From assembly GCF_005082585.1 (NCBI RefSeq), contig NZ_CP034855.1, forward strand, positions 496,001 through 560,000: a stretch of 64,000 nucleotides of DNA, read 5' to 3'. Of this stretch, positions 22,036 through 31,877 are shown piece by piece. Origin of the DNA: Buchnera aphidicola (Sitobion avenae). Lineage in GTDB: Bacteria; Pseudomonadota; Gammaproteobacteria; Enterobacterales; Enterobacteriaceae. Both the position numbers and the translations under genes were made by a program. A model generated the notes under the pieces. That model had not been told where the DNA came from, ran no database searches, and was given only the letters and a program-made list of their open reading frames with translations. Numbering within the stretch: position 1 is the stretch's first letter; the number at the start of each line of letters is the position of its first letter.

Positions 22036-22054
22036 ACTAAGAGAGAGCTCTATG
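22036..22054 (+). promoter_or_regulatory. Conserved lon ribosome-binding and start region
   Basis: The bases before and across the lon ATG, CTAAGAGAGAGCTCTATG, are as far as I remember identical to the same region of E. coli lon, although the surrounding non-coding DNA is strongly AT-biased. The AGAGAGAG stretch is a modest Shine-Dalgarno sequence and decides the start at 22052 rather than the in-frame ATG at 21980. Confidence 0.6.
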
Positions 22055-24391
22055 AATTCTGAGCGTTCTGAACGCATTAAAATCCCTGTATTACCATTAC
22101 GAGACGTAGTTGTATATCCCTATATGGTAATTCCATTATTTGTAGGTCGTAAAAAATCGATTAAATGCATTGAAAATTCGATGAATAACGACAAGAAAAT
22201 TATGTTGATTGCACAGAAAGAAGCATCTAAAGATGAACCTACTACCAATGATTTATTCAATATAGGAACTATTAGTTCTATTTTACAAATGTTAAAATTA
22301 CCAGATGGTACAGTAAAAGTATTAATAGAAGGATTACAACGTGCCTATATTAAAAACTTAACAAATAATGGAGAACATTTTGTTGCAGAAGTAGAATTAA
22401 TCATTTCTCCTACTATTTTAGATAAAGAGCAAGAAGTATTAATTCGTACCACAGTAAATCAATTTGAATCTTATATCAAACTGAATAAAAAAATTCCATC
22501 AGAAATATTAAATACTCTTAACAACATTAAAAGTTCAGAAAAACTAGCAGATACTATTGCTGCTCATATGCCATTAAAATTAAATGATAAACAATCAGTA
22601 CTAGAAATACGTAATATAAATGAAAGACTAGAGTTTTTAATGGCTATTATGGAATCAGAAATAGATTTACTGAAAGTCGAAAAAAGAATTAGAAATCGTG
22701 TTAAAAAACAAATGGAAAAAAGTCAAAGAGAATACTACTTAAATGAACAAATAAAAGCAATTCAAAAAGAACTTGGTGATATGGATGAAATTCCAGATGA
22801 AAACAAAATATTAAAACGCAAAATCAAAGCATCAAAAATGCCAAAAGAAGCACGAGAAAAAACAGAATCAGAATTACAAAAATTAAAAATGATGTCACCC
22901 ATGTCTGCAGAGGCAACAGTAGTACGAAGTTATATTGATTGGATGATACAAGTACCTTGGCATATTAGAACAAAAATAAAAAAAGACATTCAACAAGCTA
23001 AAAAAATTCTTGATATTGATCATTTTGGCTTAGAAAAAGTTAAAGATAGAATATTAGAATATCTAGCAGTGCAAAGTCGTAAAAATAAAATAAAAGGTCC
23101 GATTTTATGTTTAATTGGACCTCCCGGCGTCGGAAAAACATCGCTAGGAAAATCTATCGCAAGATCTACGGGTAGAAAATATGTAAGAATGGCTTTAGGA
23201 GGAATAAGAGACGAAGCAGAAATTAGGGGTCATAGACGTACATATATAGGTTCTATGCCCGGAAAACTAATTCAAAAAATGGCAAAAGCAAAAGTTAAAA
23301 ACCCTTTGTTTTTATTAGATGAAATTGATAAAATGTCTTGTGACATAAGAGTAGATCCGGCATCTGCTTTATTAGAAGTATTAGATCCAGAACAAAACGT
23401 AACTTTTAACGATCACTATTTAGAAGTGGATTATGATCTTTCAGATGTTATGTTCGTGGCTACATCTAATTCCATGAACATACCTGCACCACTTTTAGAC
23501 CGTATGGAAATTATTCGTCTTTCTGGTTATACTGAAAACGAAAAGCTAAATATAGCAAAAAGATATCTATATCCAAAACAAATCGAAAGAAATGCACTGC
23601 AAAAAAATGAATTAAAAATTACTGATTGTGCAATGATCAGTATCATTCGCTATTATACTCGTGAAGCAGGTGTTCGCAGTTTGGAACGTGAAATCTCTAA
23701 AATATGTCGAAAAGTAGTAAAAAATTTACTATTAGATAAATCTTTAAAATATGTTGAAATAAATAGTAAAAATTTAAAACAATTTTTAGGGGTTAAACGT
23801 TTTGATTATGGAAAAATTCATAGCTCTAATAAAGTTGGTCAGGTAATTGGTTTAGCATGGACTGAAGTAGGTGGAGAATTACTAACAATTGAAACGGCAT
23901 GTGTATCCGGAAAAGGAAAACTTATATATACAGGTTCTTTAGGCGAGGTGATGCAAGAATCTATTCAAGCAGCGTTAACTGTAGTTCGTTCACAATCTGA
24001 TAAATTAGGGATTGAAAAAGATTTTCATGAAAAATATGATATTCATGTCCATGTTCCTGAAGGCGCAACACCAAAAGATGGACCAAGTGCAGGTGTAGCA
24101 ATGTGTACGGCAATAGTTTCATCATTAACAAAAAATCCTGTGAAATCTAATGTTGCAATGACTGGAGAAATAACTTTACGTGGACAAATACTACCTATCG
24201 GAGGATTAAAAGAAAAGTTATTAGCAGCACATCGGGGAGGAATTAAAATAGTATTAATACCCCATGAAAACAAACGTGATCTAGAGGAAATACCTCAAAA
24301 TATTATTGAAGGACTGCAAATACATCCAGTAAAAAAAATTGAAGAAGTATTAAATGTAGCATTAGAAAAAAAACCTTATATTTCAATATAG
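22052..24391 (+). CDS. lon: ATP-dependent protease Lon
   Basis: Lon is a cytoplasmic AAA+ serine protease that degrades damaged and regulatory proteins. With the start at 22052 (MNSERSERIKIPVLPLRD) it has 779 residues, almost the E. coli length. The N-terminal substrate domain is followed by a coiled coil (MEKSQREYYLNEQ), Walker A GPPGVGKTSLGKS, Walker B FLLDEIDKMS, and the protease domain with the Ser-Lys dyad in KDGPSAGVAMCTA and GGLKEKLLAAHRGG. Identity to E. coli Lon is very high. hupB, which follows lon in E. coli, is absent; a strong terminator follows instead. Confidence 0.98.
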   Translation: MNSERSERIKIPVLPLRDVVVYPYMVIPLFVGRKKSIKCIENSMNNDKKIMLIAQKEASKDEPTTNDLFNIGTISSILQMLKLPDGTVKVLIEGLQRAYIKNLTNNGEHFVAEVELIISPTILDKEQEVLIRTTVNQFESYIKLNKKIPSEILNTLNNIKSSEKLADTIAAHMPLKLNDKQSVLEIRNINERLEFLMAIMESEIDLLKVEKRIRNRVKKQMEKSQREYYLNEQIKAIQKELGDMDEIPDENKILKRKIKASKMPKEAREKTESELQKLKMMSPMSAEATVVRSYIDWMIQVPWHIRTKIKKDIQQAKKILDIDHFGLEKVKDRILEYLAVQSRKNKIKGPILCLIGPPGVGKTSLGKSIARSTGRKYVRMALGGIRDEAEIRGHRRTYIGSMPGKLIQKMAKAKVKNPLFLLDEIDKMSCDIRVDPASALLEVLDPEQNVTFNDHYLEVDYDLSDVMFVATSNSMNIPAPLLDRMEIIRLSGYTENEKLNIAKRYLYPKQIERNALQKNELKITDCAMISIIRYYTREAGVRSLEREISKICRKVVKNLLLDKSLKYVEINSKNLKQFLGVKRFDYGKIHSSNKVGQVIGLAWTEVGGELLTIETACVSGKGKLIYTGSLGEVMQESIQAALTVVRSQSDKLGIEKDFHEKYDIHVHVPEGATPKDGPSAGVAMCTAIVSSLTKNPVKSNVAMTGEITLRGQILPIGGLKEKLLAAHRGGIKIVLIPHENKRDLEEIPQNIIEGLQIHPVKKIEEVLNVALEKKPYISI

Positions 24392-24426
24392 AAAAAATAA
24401 TATTATACAGATAAAAAATGAAATTT

Positions 24427-24457
24427 GGCTGACAAAAAATTGTCAGCCTTTATATTT
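24427..24457 (+). terminator. Rho-independent terminator of lon
   Basis: A perfect 8-base stem, GGCTGACA and TGTCAGCC, with a 6-base A-rich loop is followed by TTTATATTT. It lies 36 bases after the lon stop and separates lon from ppiD. Confidence 0.85.
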
Positions 24458-24515
24458 GAATATAGTAAAAAAATTTTTTATTTCAAGTAATAAAAAAATA
24501 TAGGATCGTCATATT

Positions 24516-26384
24516 ATGACAAAACGTTTAAAATTCCGCCCAACTCATATTATAGTTAAGTGTATTTTGGGATTAATTATTTTATCATTAATATTAAGCA
24601 CTATAAGCAGTTATATAAATAAAGATTCTGAAAAATATATAGCAAAAGTAAATGGCGAAGGAATCAATTTTAATGTTTTTAAAAATATGTATCTTATTGA
24701 ACGAGAAAAACAAAAAACAAAACTAGGAAAAAATTTTTTTAAACTCAGTAATAATAAGAAATTCATAAAAGAAACTTACGATTATATTTTATCTCAATTA
24801 ATTAATAATATTCTTTTAGAACAATATACAAAAAATATGCATTTCAAAGTAGATGATCATCAAATAAAGAAAATAATATTAAATGCTCCTATATTTCAAA
24901 AAGACAAGAAATTCAATAAAGAACGATATTTTAATTATCTTACATCAATTAATTTAACTAATCATGAATATATCAACATAATTAAAAAAAAAATCAATAC
25001 TGAAAATTTAATAAGTTCTATCATTAATAGTAATTTTATTTTAGAAAATGAAGCACAAAATATCATAAATCTATTATCTCAAAAAAGAATTATTAAAAAA
25101 TCAATCATTAAAATAGATTCTGCAATTTCTAAGCAAAATGTAACTAATATCGAAGCAAAAAATTATTTTTATAAAAATAAAAATGATTTTGATATTCCAA
25201 AAAAAATTAAAATTAGTTTTGTTAAACTAACACTTGATAAATTTAAAACAACTTGCAACAATAAAGAAATTTATGAATGGTATTTAAAAAACATTAAAAA
25301 ATATTCAACAGAAGAAAAAAGAAGATACAGTATAATTCAAATTAAAAATAAAAATGAAGCATTACTAATATTGTCTAGATTACATAATAGACCAGAAGAT
25401 TTCTCAAAAGTTGCTAAAGAAAAATCAATAGATCCAATTTCATCAAAAAAAGGTGGAGATATTGGATGGATGTCAAGTAATGATATTCCAAATGAAATTA
25501 AAAATGCAAATTTGAATCAAAAATATCAAATATCTAATATTATTCCATTTAACAACGAATTTTTAATTGTTCAATTGAATGATATTATAATTAAAAAACA
25601 AAAAAAAATATATGAAGTATCTGATATTATTAAAAATGAAATAAAACATCAAAAGTCATTACACTTATATAATATGTTAAAAAATAAAATATCTAATACT
25701 GTTAAGAAAAAACCAGACCAAGTGGAATTGATTCTCAAAGAAAATAATATATCAACTCAAGAAACTAATTGGTTCGATAAAAACTCAATTCCTGCAGTTC
25801 TAAATAGTCCCATATTAAAACGAATCATTTTTAACACACAGTCATTCCGAAAAAATACAATAAAAAAACCAAATTTATCTTTTATTATTTTAAAAAAAAA
25901 TCAATCTTTTTTAATTAAAATTAAGGATTTCAAAAATAAAAAAACACAAATGTTTAAGAATATTAAACAAAAAATCATAAAAAAATTAAAACTTATAAAA
26001 GCAATTGAAGAAACAAAAAAAATATCAGAAAAAATTGTTAATGAATTAAAAAATGGAAAGATGAATTTATTTCAAGAATTAAATCTTTCTTTTGCTAATC
26101 CTGAAATTATATCTCGTGATGATCAAAATTTTATCACACCTATAGTATTTTCTTTGCCTCGCCCACAGAAGGAAAAAAAAGTATATACTTTATATCAGGA
26201 TAAAAATAAAGATTTTATAATTATATCCCTTGAAAAAGTTTATAATTCAAATTTTTCTCAAAAAGAAAAAAATATTATTTTTGAATATTTAGAAAAAAAC
26301 AATACTGAAATAATTTTCAATTCTATTCTTAAAGATCTTCATGAAAAATCAATCATTACATATGAAAAAATAAAAAAAATATAA
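24516..26384 (+). CDS. ppiD: Periplasmic folding chaperone PpiD
   Basis: PpiD is an inner-membrane-anchored chaperone near the SecYEG exit. A short cytoplasmic N terminus is followed by one membrane segment (about residues 14-34) and a long periplasmic part. A SurA-N-like region comes first. A parvulin domain (about residues 262-355) carries the hallmark KKGGDIGWMSSND. The 622 residues are close to E. coli PpiD. Sequence is poorly conserved outside these parts and very Lys/Asn/Ile-rich, as usual for periplasmic proteins in such genomes. It follows lon directly because hupB is missing. Confidence 0.92.
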   Translation: MTKRLKFRPTHIIVKCILGLIILSLILSTISSYINKDSEKYIAKVNGEGINFNVFKNMYLIEREKQKTKLGKNFFKLSNNKKFIKETYDYILSQLINNILLEQYTKNMHFKVDDHQIKKIILNAPIFQKDKKFNKERYFNYLTSINLTNHEYINIIKKKINTENLISSIINSNFILENEAQNIINLLSQKRIIKKSIIKIDSAISKQNVTNIEAKNYFYKNKNDFDIPKKIKISFVKLTLDKFKTTCNNKEIYEWYLKNIKKYSTEEKRRYSIIQIKNKNEALLILSRLHNRPEDFSKVAKEKSIDPISSKKGGDIGWMSSNDIPNEIKNANLNQKYQISNIIPFNNEFLIVQLNDIIIKKQKKIYEVSDIIKNEIKHQKSLHLYNMLKNKISNTVKKKPDQVELILKENNISTQETNWFDKNSIPAVLNSPILKRIIFNTQSFRKNTIKKPNLSFIILKKNQSFLIKIKDFKNKKTQMFKNIKQKIIKKLKLIKAIEETKKISEKIVNELKNGKMNLFQELNLSFANPEIISRDDQNFITPIVFSLPRPQKEKKVYTLYQDKNKDFIIISLEKVYNSNFSQKEKNIIFEYLEKNNTEIIFNSILKDLHEKSIITYEKIKKI

Positions 26385-26924
26385 CTTATTCTTCAAAAAA
26401 TTTATTTAATATTAACATTTTTTATCAATACTAAAAAGTTTATAAAAATTAAAACTTAATTAAAAGAAACATTAATAATTATCTTTTTATATTAATACCT
26501 TTCATATAATTTTTTCTTGCTAGAAATCATATATTAAAATTGAAAGCAACCTATTTTATTGAATGATATTATAAAAAGTAACTATATTCTTTAAAAGAAT
26601 ATTATCATAATATTCTATCAGTCTGATAAAACTTATATTTCTGACTTAGTTAAAATTAATATTAATATTAACATTTAATTAAAAAATAAATATTATTAAT
26701 AAAGGAGATGTACTTAGAAAAGACATATTTAATAGATAAATTTAAAAATTATACAATAAACTTCTTTATAATATAGATACAATACATTTTTAAAAAAATC
26801 ATTAAATATTAATAATCGTTTATAAAAAAATTAATTTTTAGATTTAAAAAATATTTAAAAAAAACATGATAAACACATTAGTGTTGCAAAACACTTTTAT
26901 AATATTGAAACTTTAGGATTTTTT
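26385..26924 (+). other. 540-base gap between ppiD and mdlA, no gene recognised
   Basis: This stretch is extremely AT-rich with stops in all frames. A small inverted repeat, AGTGTT and AACACT (26880-26895), followed by TTTTATAAT, lies just before mdlA; it may hold the mdlA promoter or a weak terminator. In E. coli several genes lie between ppiD and mdlA, so the gap is probably the residue of lost genes, but no fragment could be named with confidence. Confidence 0.5.
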
Positions 26925-28655
26925 GTGAAATTGTTCAATCAGTTAAGATGGTTTTTCCTGCGAGAATGGAAAAGATATTTAGGAGCAATTTTATTATTAA
27001 TAATTATTGCTATTTTACAATTATTACCACCTAAAATAGTTGGTATTCTAATAGATTTAATTATAAAAAAAAATATGCATGGATTACAAATATTACCATG
27101 GATTTCAATTATTTTTATAGTAGCTATAATTGTGTATATGTTACGTTATTTATGGAGAGTATTACTATTTGGAGCGTCTTATCAATTAGCTACGGAACTT
27201 CGAGTAAAATTTTATTCCTATCTAAGTCAACAAAGTCAAAAATTTTTTTTAAAAAATAGAACTGGAGATTTAATAGCTAGAGCTACAAACGATGTTGATC
27301 GTGTAGTTTTTGCTGCGGGAGAAGGTGTTTTAACACTTGTAGACTCATTAATTATGGGATGTTCTGTTTTAATAGTTATGAGTACTCAAATTAGTTTTTT
27401 ATTGACAGCAATTTCTTTAATTCCTATGCCAATTATGGCTATATTAATTAAAAAATACGGGAAAGAATTACATGAAACTTTTCGTAATGCTCAAATCGCT
27501 TTCTCTTCATTAAACAATCATACACAAGAAATATTGACAAGTATTAGAATGATTAGGTCTTTTGGATTGGAAAAAAATCAATCGAATAAATTTGATCTAA
27601 TTACAACTAATACAGGCAAAAAAAATATGGAAGTAGCTAAAATAGATGCTTGTTTCGATCCAGTAATTTATTTATCAGTAGCTTTTTCTAATTTATTAGC
27701 CATTACAAGTGGAGGATATTTAGTATGGAATAATCAGATTACTATAGGACAACTAACTAGTTTTATTATGTATTTAGGATTAATGATTTGGCCAATGTTA
27801 GCACTGGCATGGATGTTCAACATAGTTGAAAGAGGTAGTGCAGCATGGGATCGAATATATTCAATTATAAACAAAGAATTATATATTAAAGATGGAAATA
27901 AAATGATTCCGTCATCTCCTGGTATATTAACTGTTAATATTGATAAATTTTATTATCCAAATAATCAAATACCATCTTTAAAAAATATAAATTTTCTTCT
28001 AAAACCAGGAAAAACTCTTGGTATTTGCGGTCCTACAGGATCTGGAAAAAGTACGTTGTTAAAACTTATTCAAAGACAATTTGGTTTTAATAAAGAAGAA
28101 ATACTTTATCATTCTTTATCATTATTAGACATTAAAATCGATGATTGGCGAAGTCGAATTGCAGTTGTAAATCAAACTTCTTTTTTATTCTCAGAAAGTA
28201 TAGCTAATAATATTTCTTTAGGAAAAACTAATGCATCTCAAAAAGAAATTGAAGAAGTAGCGAAATTAGCTGATGTGCATAAAGATATCTTATGTTTACC
28301 AAAACAATATGAAACTCAAGTAGGAGAACGTGGTGTAATGTTGTCAGGTGGTCAAAAACAACGTATTTGTATAGCACGTGCATTATTATTAAATGCAGAA
28401 ATATTAATATTAGATGATGCACTGTCTTCTGTTGATGCTCAAACAGAAAATAATATTTTAAAAAATATTAATAAATGGAAAAAAAAAGGACACTCATTAA
28501 TAATTACAGCACATCGTTTATCTGCATTAATTAATTCAGATGAAATCATAGTAATAAAAAACGGTATGATTCTACAAAGAGGAGATCATTTTAAACTAGT
28601 TCAAGAAAACAATTGGTATAAATATATGTACTATTATCAACAATTAGAAATATAA
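26925..28655 (+). CDS. mdlA: ABC half-transporter MdlA
   Basis: MdlA is a multidrug-resistance-like ABC exporter half with a six-helix membrane domain (about residues 1-310) fused to an ATPase domain. The nucleotide-binding domain has Walker [16 protein letters not shown], the signature [17 protein letters not shown], Walker [10 protein letters not shown] and a switch His in TAHRLS. It starts with GTG, supported by AGGA 7 bases upstream and by N-terminal homology ([11 protein letters not shown]). It has 576 residues. mdlB follows 40 bases later and is the likely heterodimer partner. The substrate is unknown. Confidence 0.95.
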   Translation: MKLFNQLRWFFLREWKRYLGAILLLIIIAILQLLPPKIVGILIDLIIKKNMHGLQILPWISIIFIVAIIVYMLRYLWRVLLFGASYQLATELRVKFYSYLSQQSQKFFLKNRTGDLIARATNDVDRVVFAAGEGVLTLVDSLIMGCSVLIVMSTQISFLLTAISLIPMPIMAILIKKYGKELHETFRNAQIAFSSLNNHTQEILTSIRMIRSFGLEKNQSNKFDLITTNTGKKNMEVAKIDACFDPVIYLSVAFSNLLAITSGGYLVWNNQITIGQLTSFIMYLGLMIWPMLALAWMFNIVERGSAAWDRIYSIINKELYIKDGNKMIPSSPGILTVNIDKFYYPNNQIPSLKNINFLLKPGKTLGICGPTGSGKSTLLKLIQRQFGFNKEEILYHSLSLLDIKIDDWRSRIAVVNQTSFLFSESIANNISLGKTNASQKEIEEVAKLADVHKDILCLPKQYETQVGERGVMLSGGQKQRICIARALLLNAEILILDDALSSVDAQTENNILKNINKWKKKGHSLIITAHRLSALINSDEIIVIKNGMILQRGDHFKLVQENNWYKYMYYYQQLEI

Positions 28656-28695
28656 AACTTGAGGATAACTAAAAAATAGGTGAAAAATTTATAAT

Positions 28696-30438
28696 ATGGA
28701 TCATTTAATTGAGTTTTGGCCAATTTTAAAACGTTTACTAATTTACGTAAAACCTTATAAAAAAAAATTAATTATAGCATTTATTTTGTTATTTAGCGGA
28801 TCAATATCAGAAGTTTTAGGACCAATTTTAATCAGTTATTTTATTAATAATATTCTATCTAAACATCAATTACATTTAATAACAATATTCACTATAATCA
28901 TACTATTTATATTGTCACAAATCTTATCAGTTTTTCTAAATTATTTTCAAAATATTTTATTTAATAAAATAGCAGTAAAAAGTATCAACAAATTACGTCA
29001 AGATGTTATGCATGCTGCATTGCAACAACCAATTAGTGAATTTGATTCACAACCCATTGGACAAATGATTTCAAAAGTAACGAACGATACTGAAGCTGTA
29101 AAAGAACTATATGATACAGTAGCACCGACATTATTTCGCAGTATAATATTAATTTTTATTATATTATTTGCAATGTTTACTCTTGAATGGCGTATGGCGC
29201 TTGTAGCTTTATTGATTTTACCATTAGTTATTACAATCATGTTGATTTATCAAAATTATAGCACTCCACTTTTAAGAAAAATGAGATATTATTTAGCTGA
29301 AATTAATAATAAATTTAATGAAACTATTAACGGGATGAATGTTATTCAACAATTTCGACAACAATTAAGATTTGAAAAAAATATAAAACAAAGCAGTGAT
29401 TTACATTATATATCACGCATGAAAATATTGAGATTAGATGGTTTTTTATTGAGACCATTACTCAGCTTGTTATCTGCTTTGATATTATGTAACTTTATGA
29501 TTTTGTTTAGTTTTTTTCCAGTTGGAGTTTTTGAAGTAGGAATATTATATGCATTTATCACTTATCTCGGACGACTCAATGAACCTTTGATTGCAATTAC
29601 TATACAGCAATCAGTGCTACAGCAATCTATTGTAGCAGGAGAAAGAATATTTTCACTTATCGATTCACCTAAACAAAAATATGGAAAAAGCACAAAACCA
29701 TTAAAAAGTGGAAAAATTAATATAAAAAATATTAGCTTTCACTATAAAAACTGTAAAAAAAATATACTAGAAAATATTAATATCGACATCTCTTCTAAAA
29801 GTTTTGTTGCATTCGTGGGACATACTGGTAGTGGAAAAAGCACTTTAGCAAGTTTACTCATGGGACATTATCCACTAAAGCATGGAAAAATATATTTAGA
29901 CAATCAATCTATTGATTCAATAAGTCATTATATCTTGAGAAAAAATGTATTAATGGTACAACAAGATCCAATAGTTCTTTCAGATACTGTTTTTTATAAT
30001 ATAACATTAGGAAGAAAAATATCTGAAGAAAAAGTTTGGGATATATTAGAAACCGTTCATCTTTCATCTTTAGTGAAATCTATGAAAAAAGGAATTTATT
30101 CTATACTAGGGGAAGAGGGAAACAATTTATCTGTTGGTCAAAAACAACTATTAGCTATTGCCAGAATATTAGTTGTGCATCCTCAAGTACTTATATTAGA
30201 TGAAGCCACTGCTAATATTGATTCCGGGACAGAGAAACTAATTCAGAAGACGTTATTATCAATACGAAAAAATTGCACATTAATAGTAATTGCACATAGA
30301 CTTTCGACAATTGTTGAAGCAGATTTAATTGTAGTTTTAAAACAAGGAAAAGTTTTTGAACTTGGTACACATGAACAATTATTAAAGAATAAAAATTGTT
30401 ATTGGAAAATGTATAAATTTCAATCATCTAAATTTTAA
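28696..30438 (+). CDS. mdlB: ABC half-transporter MdlB
   Basis: MdlB is the second half of the putative MdlAB exporter, with a membrane domain followed by an ATPase domain. Walker A reads [18 protein letters not shown], the signature is LSVGQKQLLAIARIL with LSVGQ in place of LSGGQ, Walker B is LILDEATANID, and the switch His lies in AHRLSTI. A second ATPase with a non-canonical signature next to a canonical one is common in heterodimeric exporters. It has 580 residues. Its stop codon abuts the 3' end of the 4.5S RNA gene on the other strand. Confidence 0.95.
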   Translation: MDHLIEFWPILKRLLIYVKPYKKKLIIAFILLFSGSISEVLGPILISYFINNILSKHQLHLITIFTIIILFILSQILSVFLNYFQNILFNKIAVKSINKLRQDVMHAALQQPISEFDSQPIGQMISKVTNDTEAVKELYDTVAPTLFRSIILIFIILFAMFTLEWRMALVALLILPLVITIMLIYQNYSTPLLRKMRYYLAEINNKFNETINGMNVIQQFRQQLRFEKNIKQSSDLHYISRMKILRLDGFLLRPLLSLLSALILCNFMILFSFFPVGVFEVGILYAFITYLGRLNEPLIAITIQQSVLQQSIVAGERIFSLIDSPKQKYGKSTKPLKSGKINIKNISFHYKNCKKNILENINIDISSKSFVAFVGHTGSGKSTLASLLMGHYPLKHGKIYLDNQSIDSISHYILRKNVLMVQQDPIVLSDTVFYNITLGRKISEEKVWDILETVHLSSLVKSMKKGIYSILGEEGNNLSVGQKQLLAIARILVVHPQVLILDEATANIDSGTEKLIQKTLLSIRKNCTLIVIAHRLSTIVEADLIVVLKQGKVFELGTHEQLLKNKNCYWKMYKFQSSKF

Positions 30439-30546
30439 GAGTTTCTGTTAGCTGTATCATAACACCTGTATTAACTGATGCGGCTGCTTCCTTCCGAATC
30501 TGACCAAGTATTCAATATAACAGTGTTTGGAGCTAACAGAAAACTC
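30439..30546 (-). ncRNA. ffs: 4.5S RNA of the signal recognition particle
   Basis: On the minus strand the apical domain GGTCAGATTCGGAAGGAAGC is the universally conserved SRP RNA Ffh-binding loop with the GGAA tetraloop and symmetric loop. The two ends, GAGTTTTCTGTTAGCT and AGCTAACAGAAACTC, pair to form the long hairpin. The length of about 108 bases compares with 114 in E. coli. With Ffh it targets nascent membrane proteins to FtsY and SecYEG. Its 3' end begins directly at the mdlB stop; exact ends are inferred from the pairing. Confidence 0.95.
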
Positions 30547-30758
30547 TATTATATGTTCTTTATAATAGAAATTATTATATATTCTTTATAATAAAAATAT
30601 AGATTTTTATTCTATAGAATAAATTTTAAATTTACAACTAATATTTAGTTTTAAATTTTATTCACAAAAAATATTAAAAAATCAAAGAAGAATACTTTCA
30701 TATTATAATGAATATTGATAGCATAATAGTCTTTTTGACTAAATATTATAAAATTTAT

Positions 30759-31877
30759 ATGAACTATGAAATATTAGCACGAAAATGGCGTCCTCAATCT
30801 TTTAAAGATATTATTGGTCAAAAACATATTGTCACTGCCATATCTAACGGATTATCTCTTGGACGCATTCATCATGCATGGTTATTATCTGGTACCAGAG
30901 GAATTGGAAAAACTACAATTGCTCGATTACTGGCTAAAAGTTTAAATTGTCAAAAAGGTATAGCTTCAAATCCTTGTAGAAAATGTATTATCTGTAAAGA
31001 AATAGAAAAAGGATTATGTTTAGACGTACTTGAAATAGATGGAGCATCTCGTACGAAAGTAGAAGACATGCGAGAAATGCTAGATAATATTTATTACGCT
31101 CCTACTAAAAGTCGTTTTAAAGTATATTTAATTGATGAGGTTCATATGCTTTCTCGCCATAGTTTTAATGCACTTCTTAAAACACTGGAAGAACCTCCTG
31201 CACATATTAAATTTATTTTGGCAACCACGGATATAGAAAGAATTCCTAAAACTATTATTTCTCGTTGTTTATCTTTTAAATTAAAAACAATTTCTGAAGA
31301 AAAAATATTTAAATTTTTAAAGTCTATTTTAATAAAAGAATCCATTGATTCTGATGAATATTCTTTAAAAAAGATATCTCATTATGCCAAAGGAAGCATA
31401 CGAGATGCACTTAATTTACTAGAACATGCTATAAATCTCGGAAATGGTTCTGTTGATATTAAAAATATCACAGAAATATTGGGAATCCTACCTGAAAAAT
31501 ATTCTTTTTTATTAACTGATGCAGTTTTAAAAAAAGATCCAAAAAAAACAATGTTATTGTTAAATAAAATCAGTGCTATAGGAATAGAATGGGAAGAAGT
31601 TTTAATAGAAATGTTGCGTTTTTTATATCATATTTCAATATCACAAGAGTTTCCATTAGTATGGGAAAAATTTTTTACTGAAACATATAAAAATCAGATT
31701 CAAATAATCGCTCAAAATGTTAATAAAAAAAATATTCAGTTATGTTATGAAATACTTTTAAATGGAAGAAAAGAACTAAAATTTGCTCCTAGTCAAAAAA
31801 TAGGAATAGAAATGTCTTTACTACGTGCGATCACTGCAATACAAAAAAATAAATCTAGTGTTAATAAAAATGAATGA
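30759..31877 (+). CDS. dnaX: DNA polymerase III subunit gamma (truncated DnaX)
   Basis: DnaX is the AAA+ motor of the clamp loader. The start at 30759 (MNYEILARKWRPQ) fits the family; an in-frame ATG at 30708 is unlikely. Walker A is GTRGIGKTTIARLL. The four zinc-binding Cys (NCQ...PCRKCIICKE), Walker B region YLIDEVHMLS and the sensor and Arg-finger SRC motif (ISRCLSF) are present. Domain III ends with LLNGRKELKFAP and EMSLLRAI. The protein stops at 372 residues, at about the end of domain III. Domains IV and V, which in tau bind the DnaB helicase and the polymerase alpha subunit, are absent. Readable remnants of domain V lie downstream. Confidence 0.96.
   Translation: MNYEILARKWRPQSFKDIIGQKHIVTAISNGLSLGRIHHAWLLSGTRGIGKTTIARLLAKSLNCQKGIASNPCRKCIICKEIEKGLCLDVLEIDGASRTKVEDMREMLDNIYYAPTKSRFKVYLIDEVHMLSRHSFNALLKTLEEPPAHIKFILATTDIERIPKTIISRCLSFKLKTISEEKIFKFLKSILIKESIDSDEYSLKKISHYAKGSIRDALNLLEHAINLGNGSVDIKNITEILGILPEKYSFLLTDAVLKKDPKKTMLLLNKISAIGIEWEEVLIEMLRFLYHISISQEFPLVWEKFFTETYKNQIQIIAQNVNKKNIQLCYEILLNGRKELKFAPSQKIGIEMSLLRAITAIQKNKSSVNKNE

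Noticed and set aside
26500..26760. Fragments resembling QueC (INTF, RNHILKL, SDLVK, LRKDIF) in QueC order on the plus strand
   Set aside because: The matches are short and Lys/Ile/Asn-rich, which arise easily in AT-rich DNA, and as I recall queC in E. coli lies on the opposite strand to mdlA and ppiD. A frameshift-aware search would decide.
26707..26775. A 22-codon open frame preceded by AAAGGAG
   Set aside because: There is no spacing between the Shine-Dalgarno-like sequence and the ATG, and no recognisable product; likely chance.
30548..30600. Two copies of a TTATATNTTCTTTATAATA module upstream of ffs as a regulatory repeat
   Set aside because: Low-complexity AT sequence; promoter boxes could not be placed at a sensible distance from the RNA 5' end, although the region must contain the ffs promoter.
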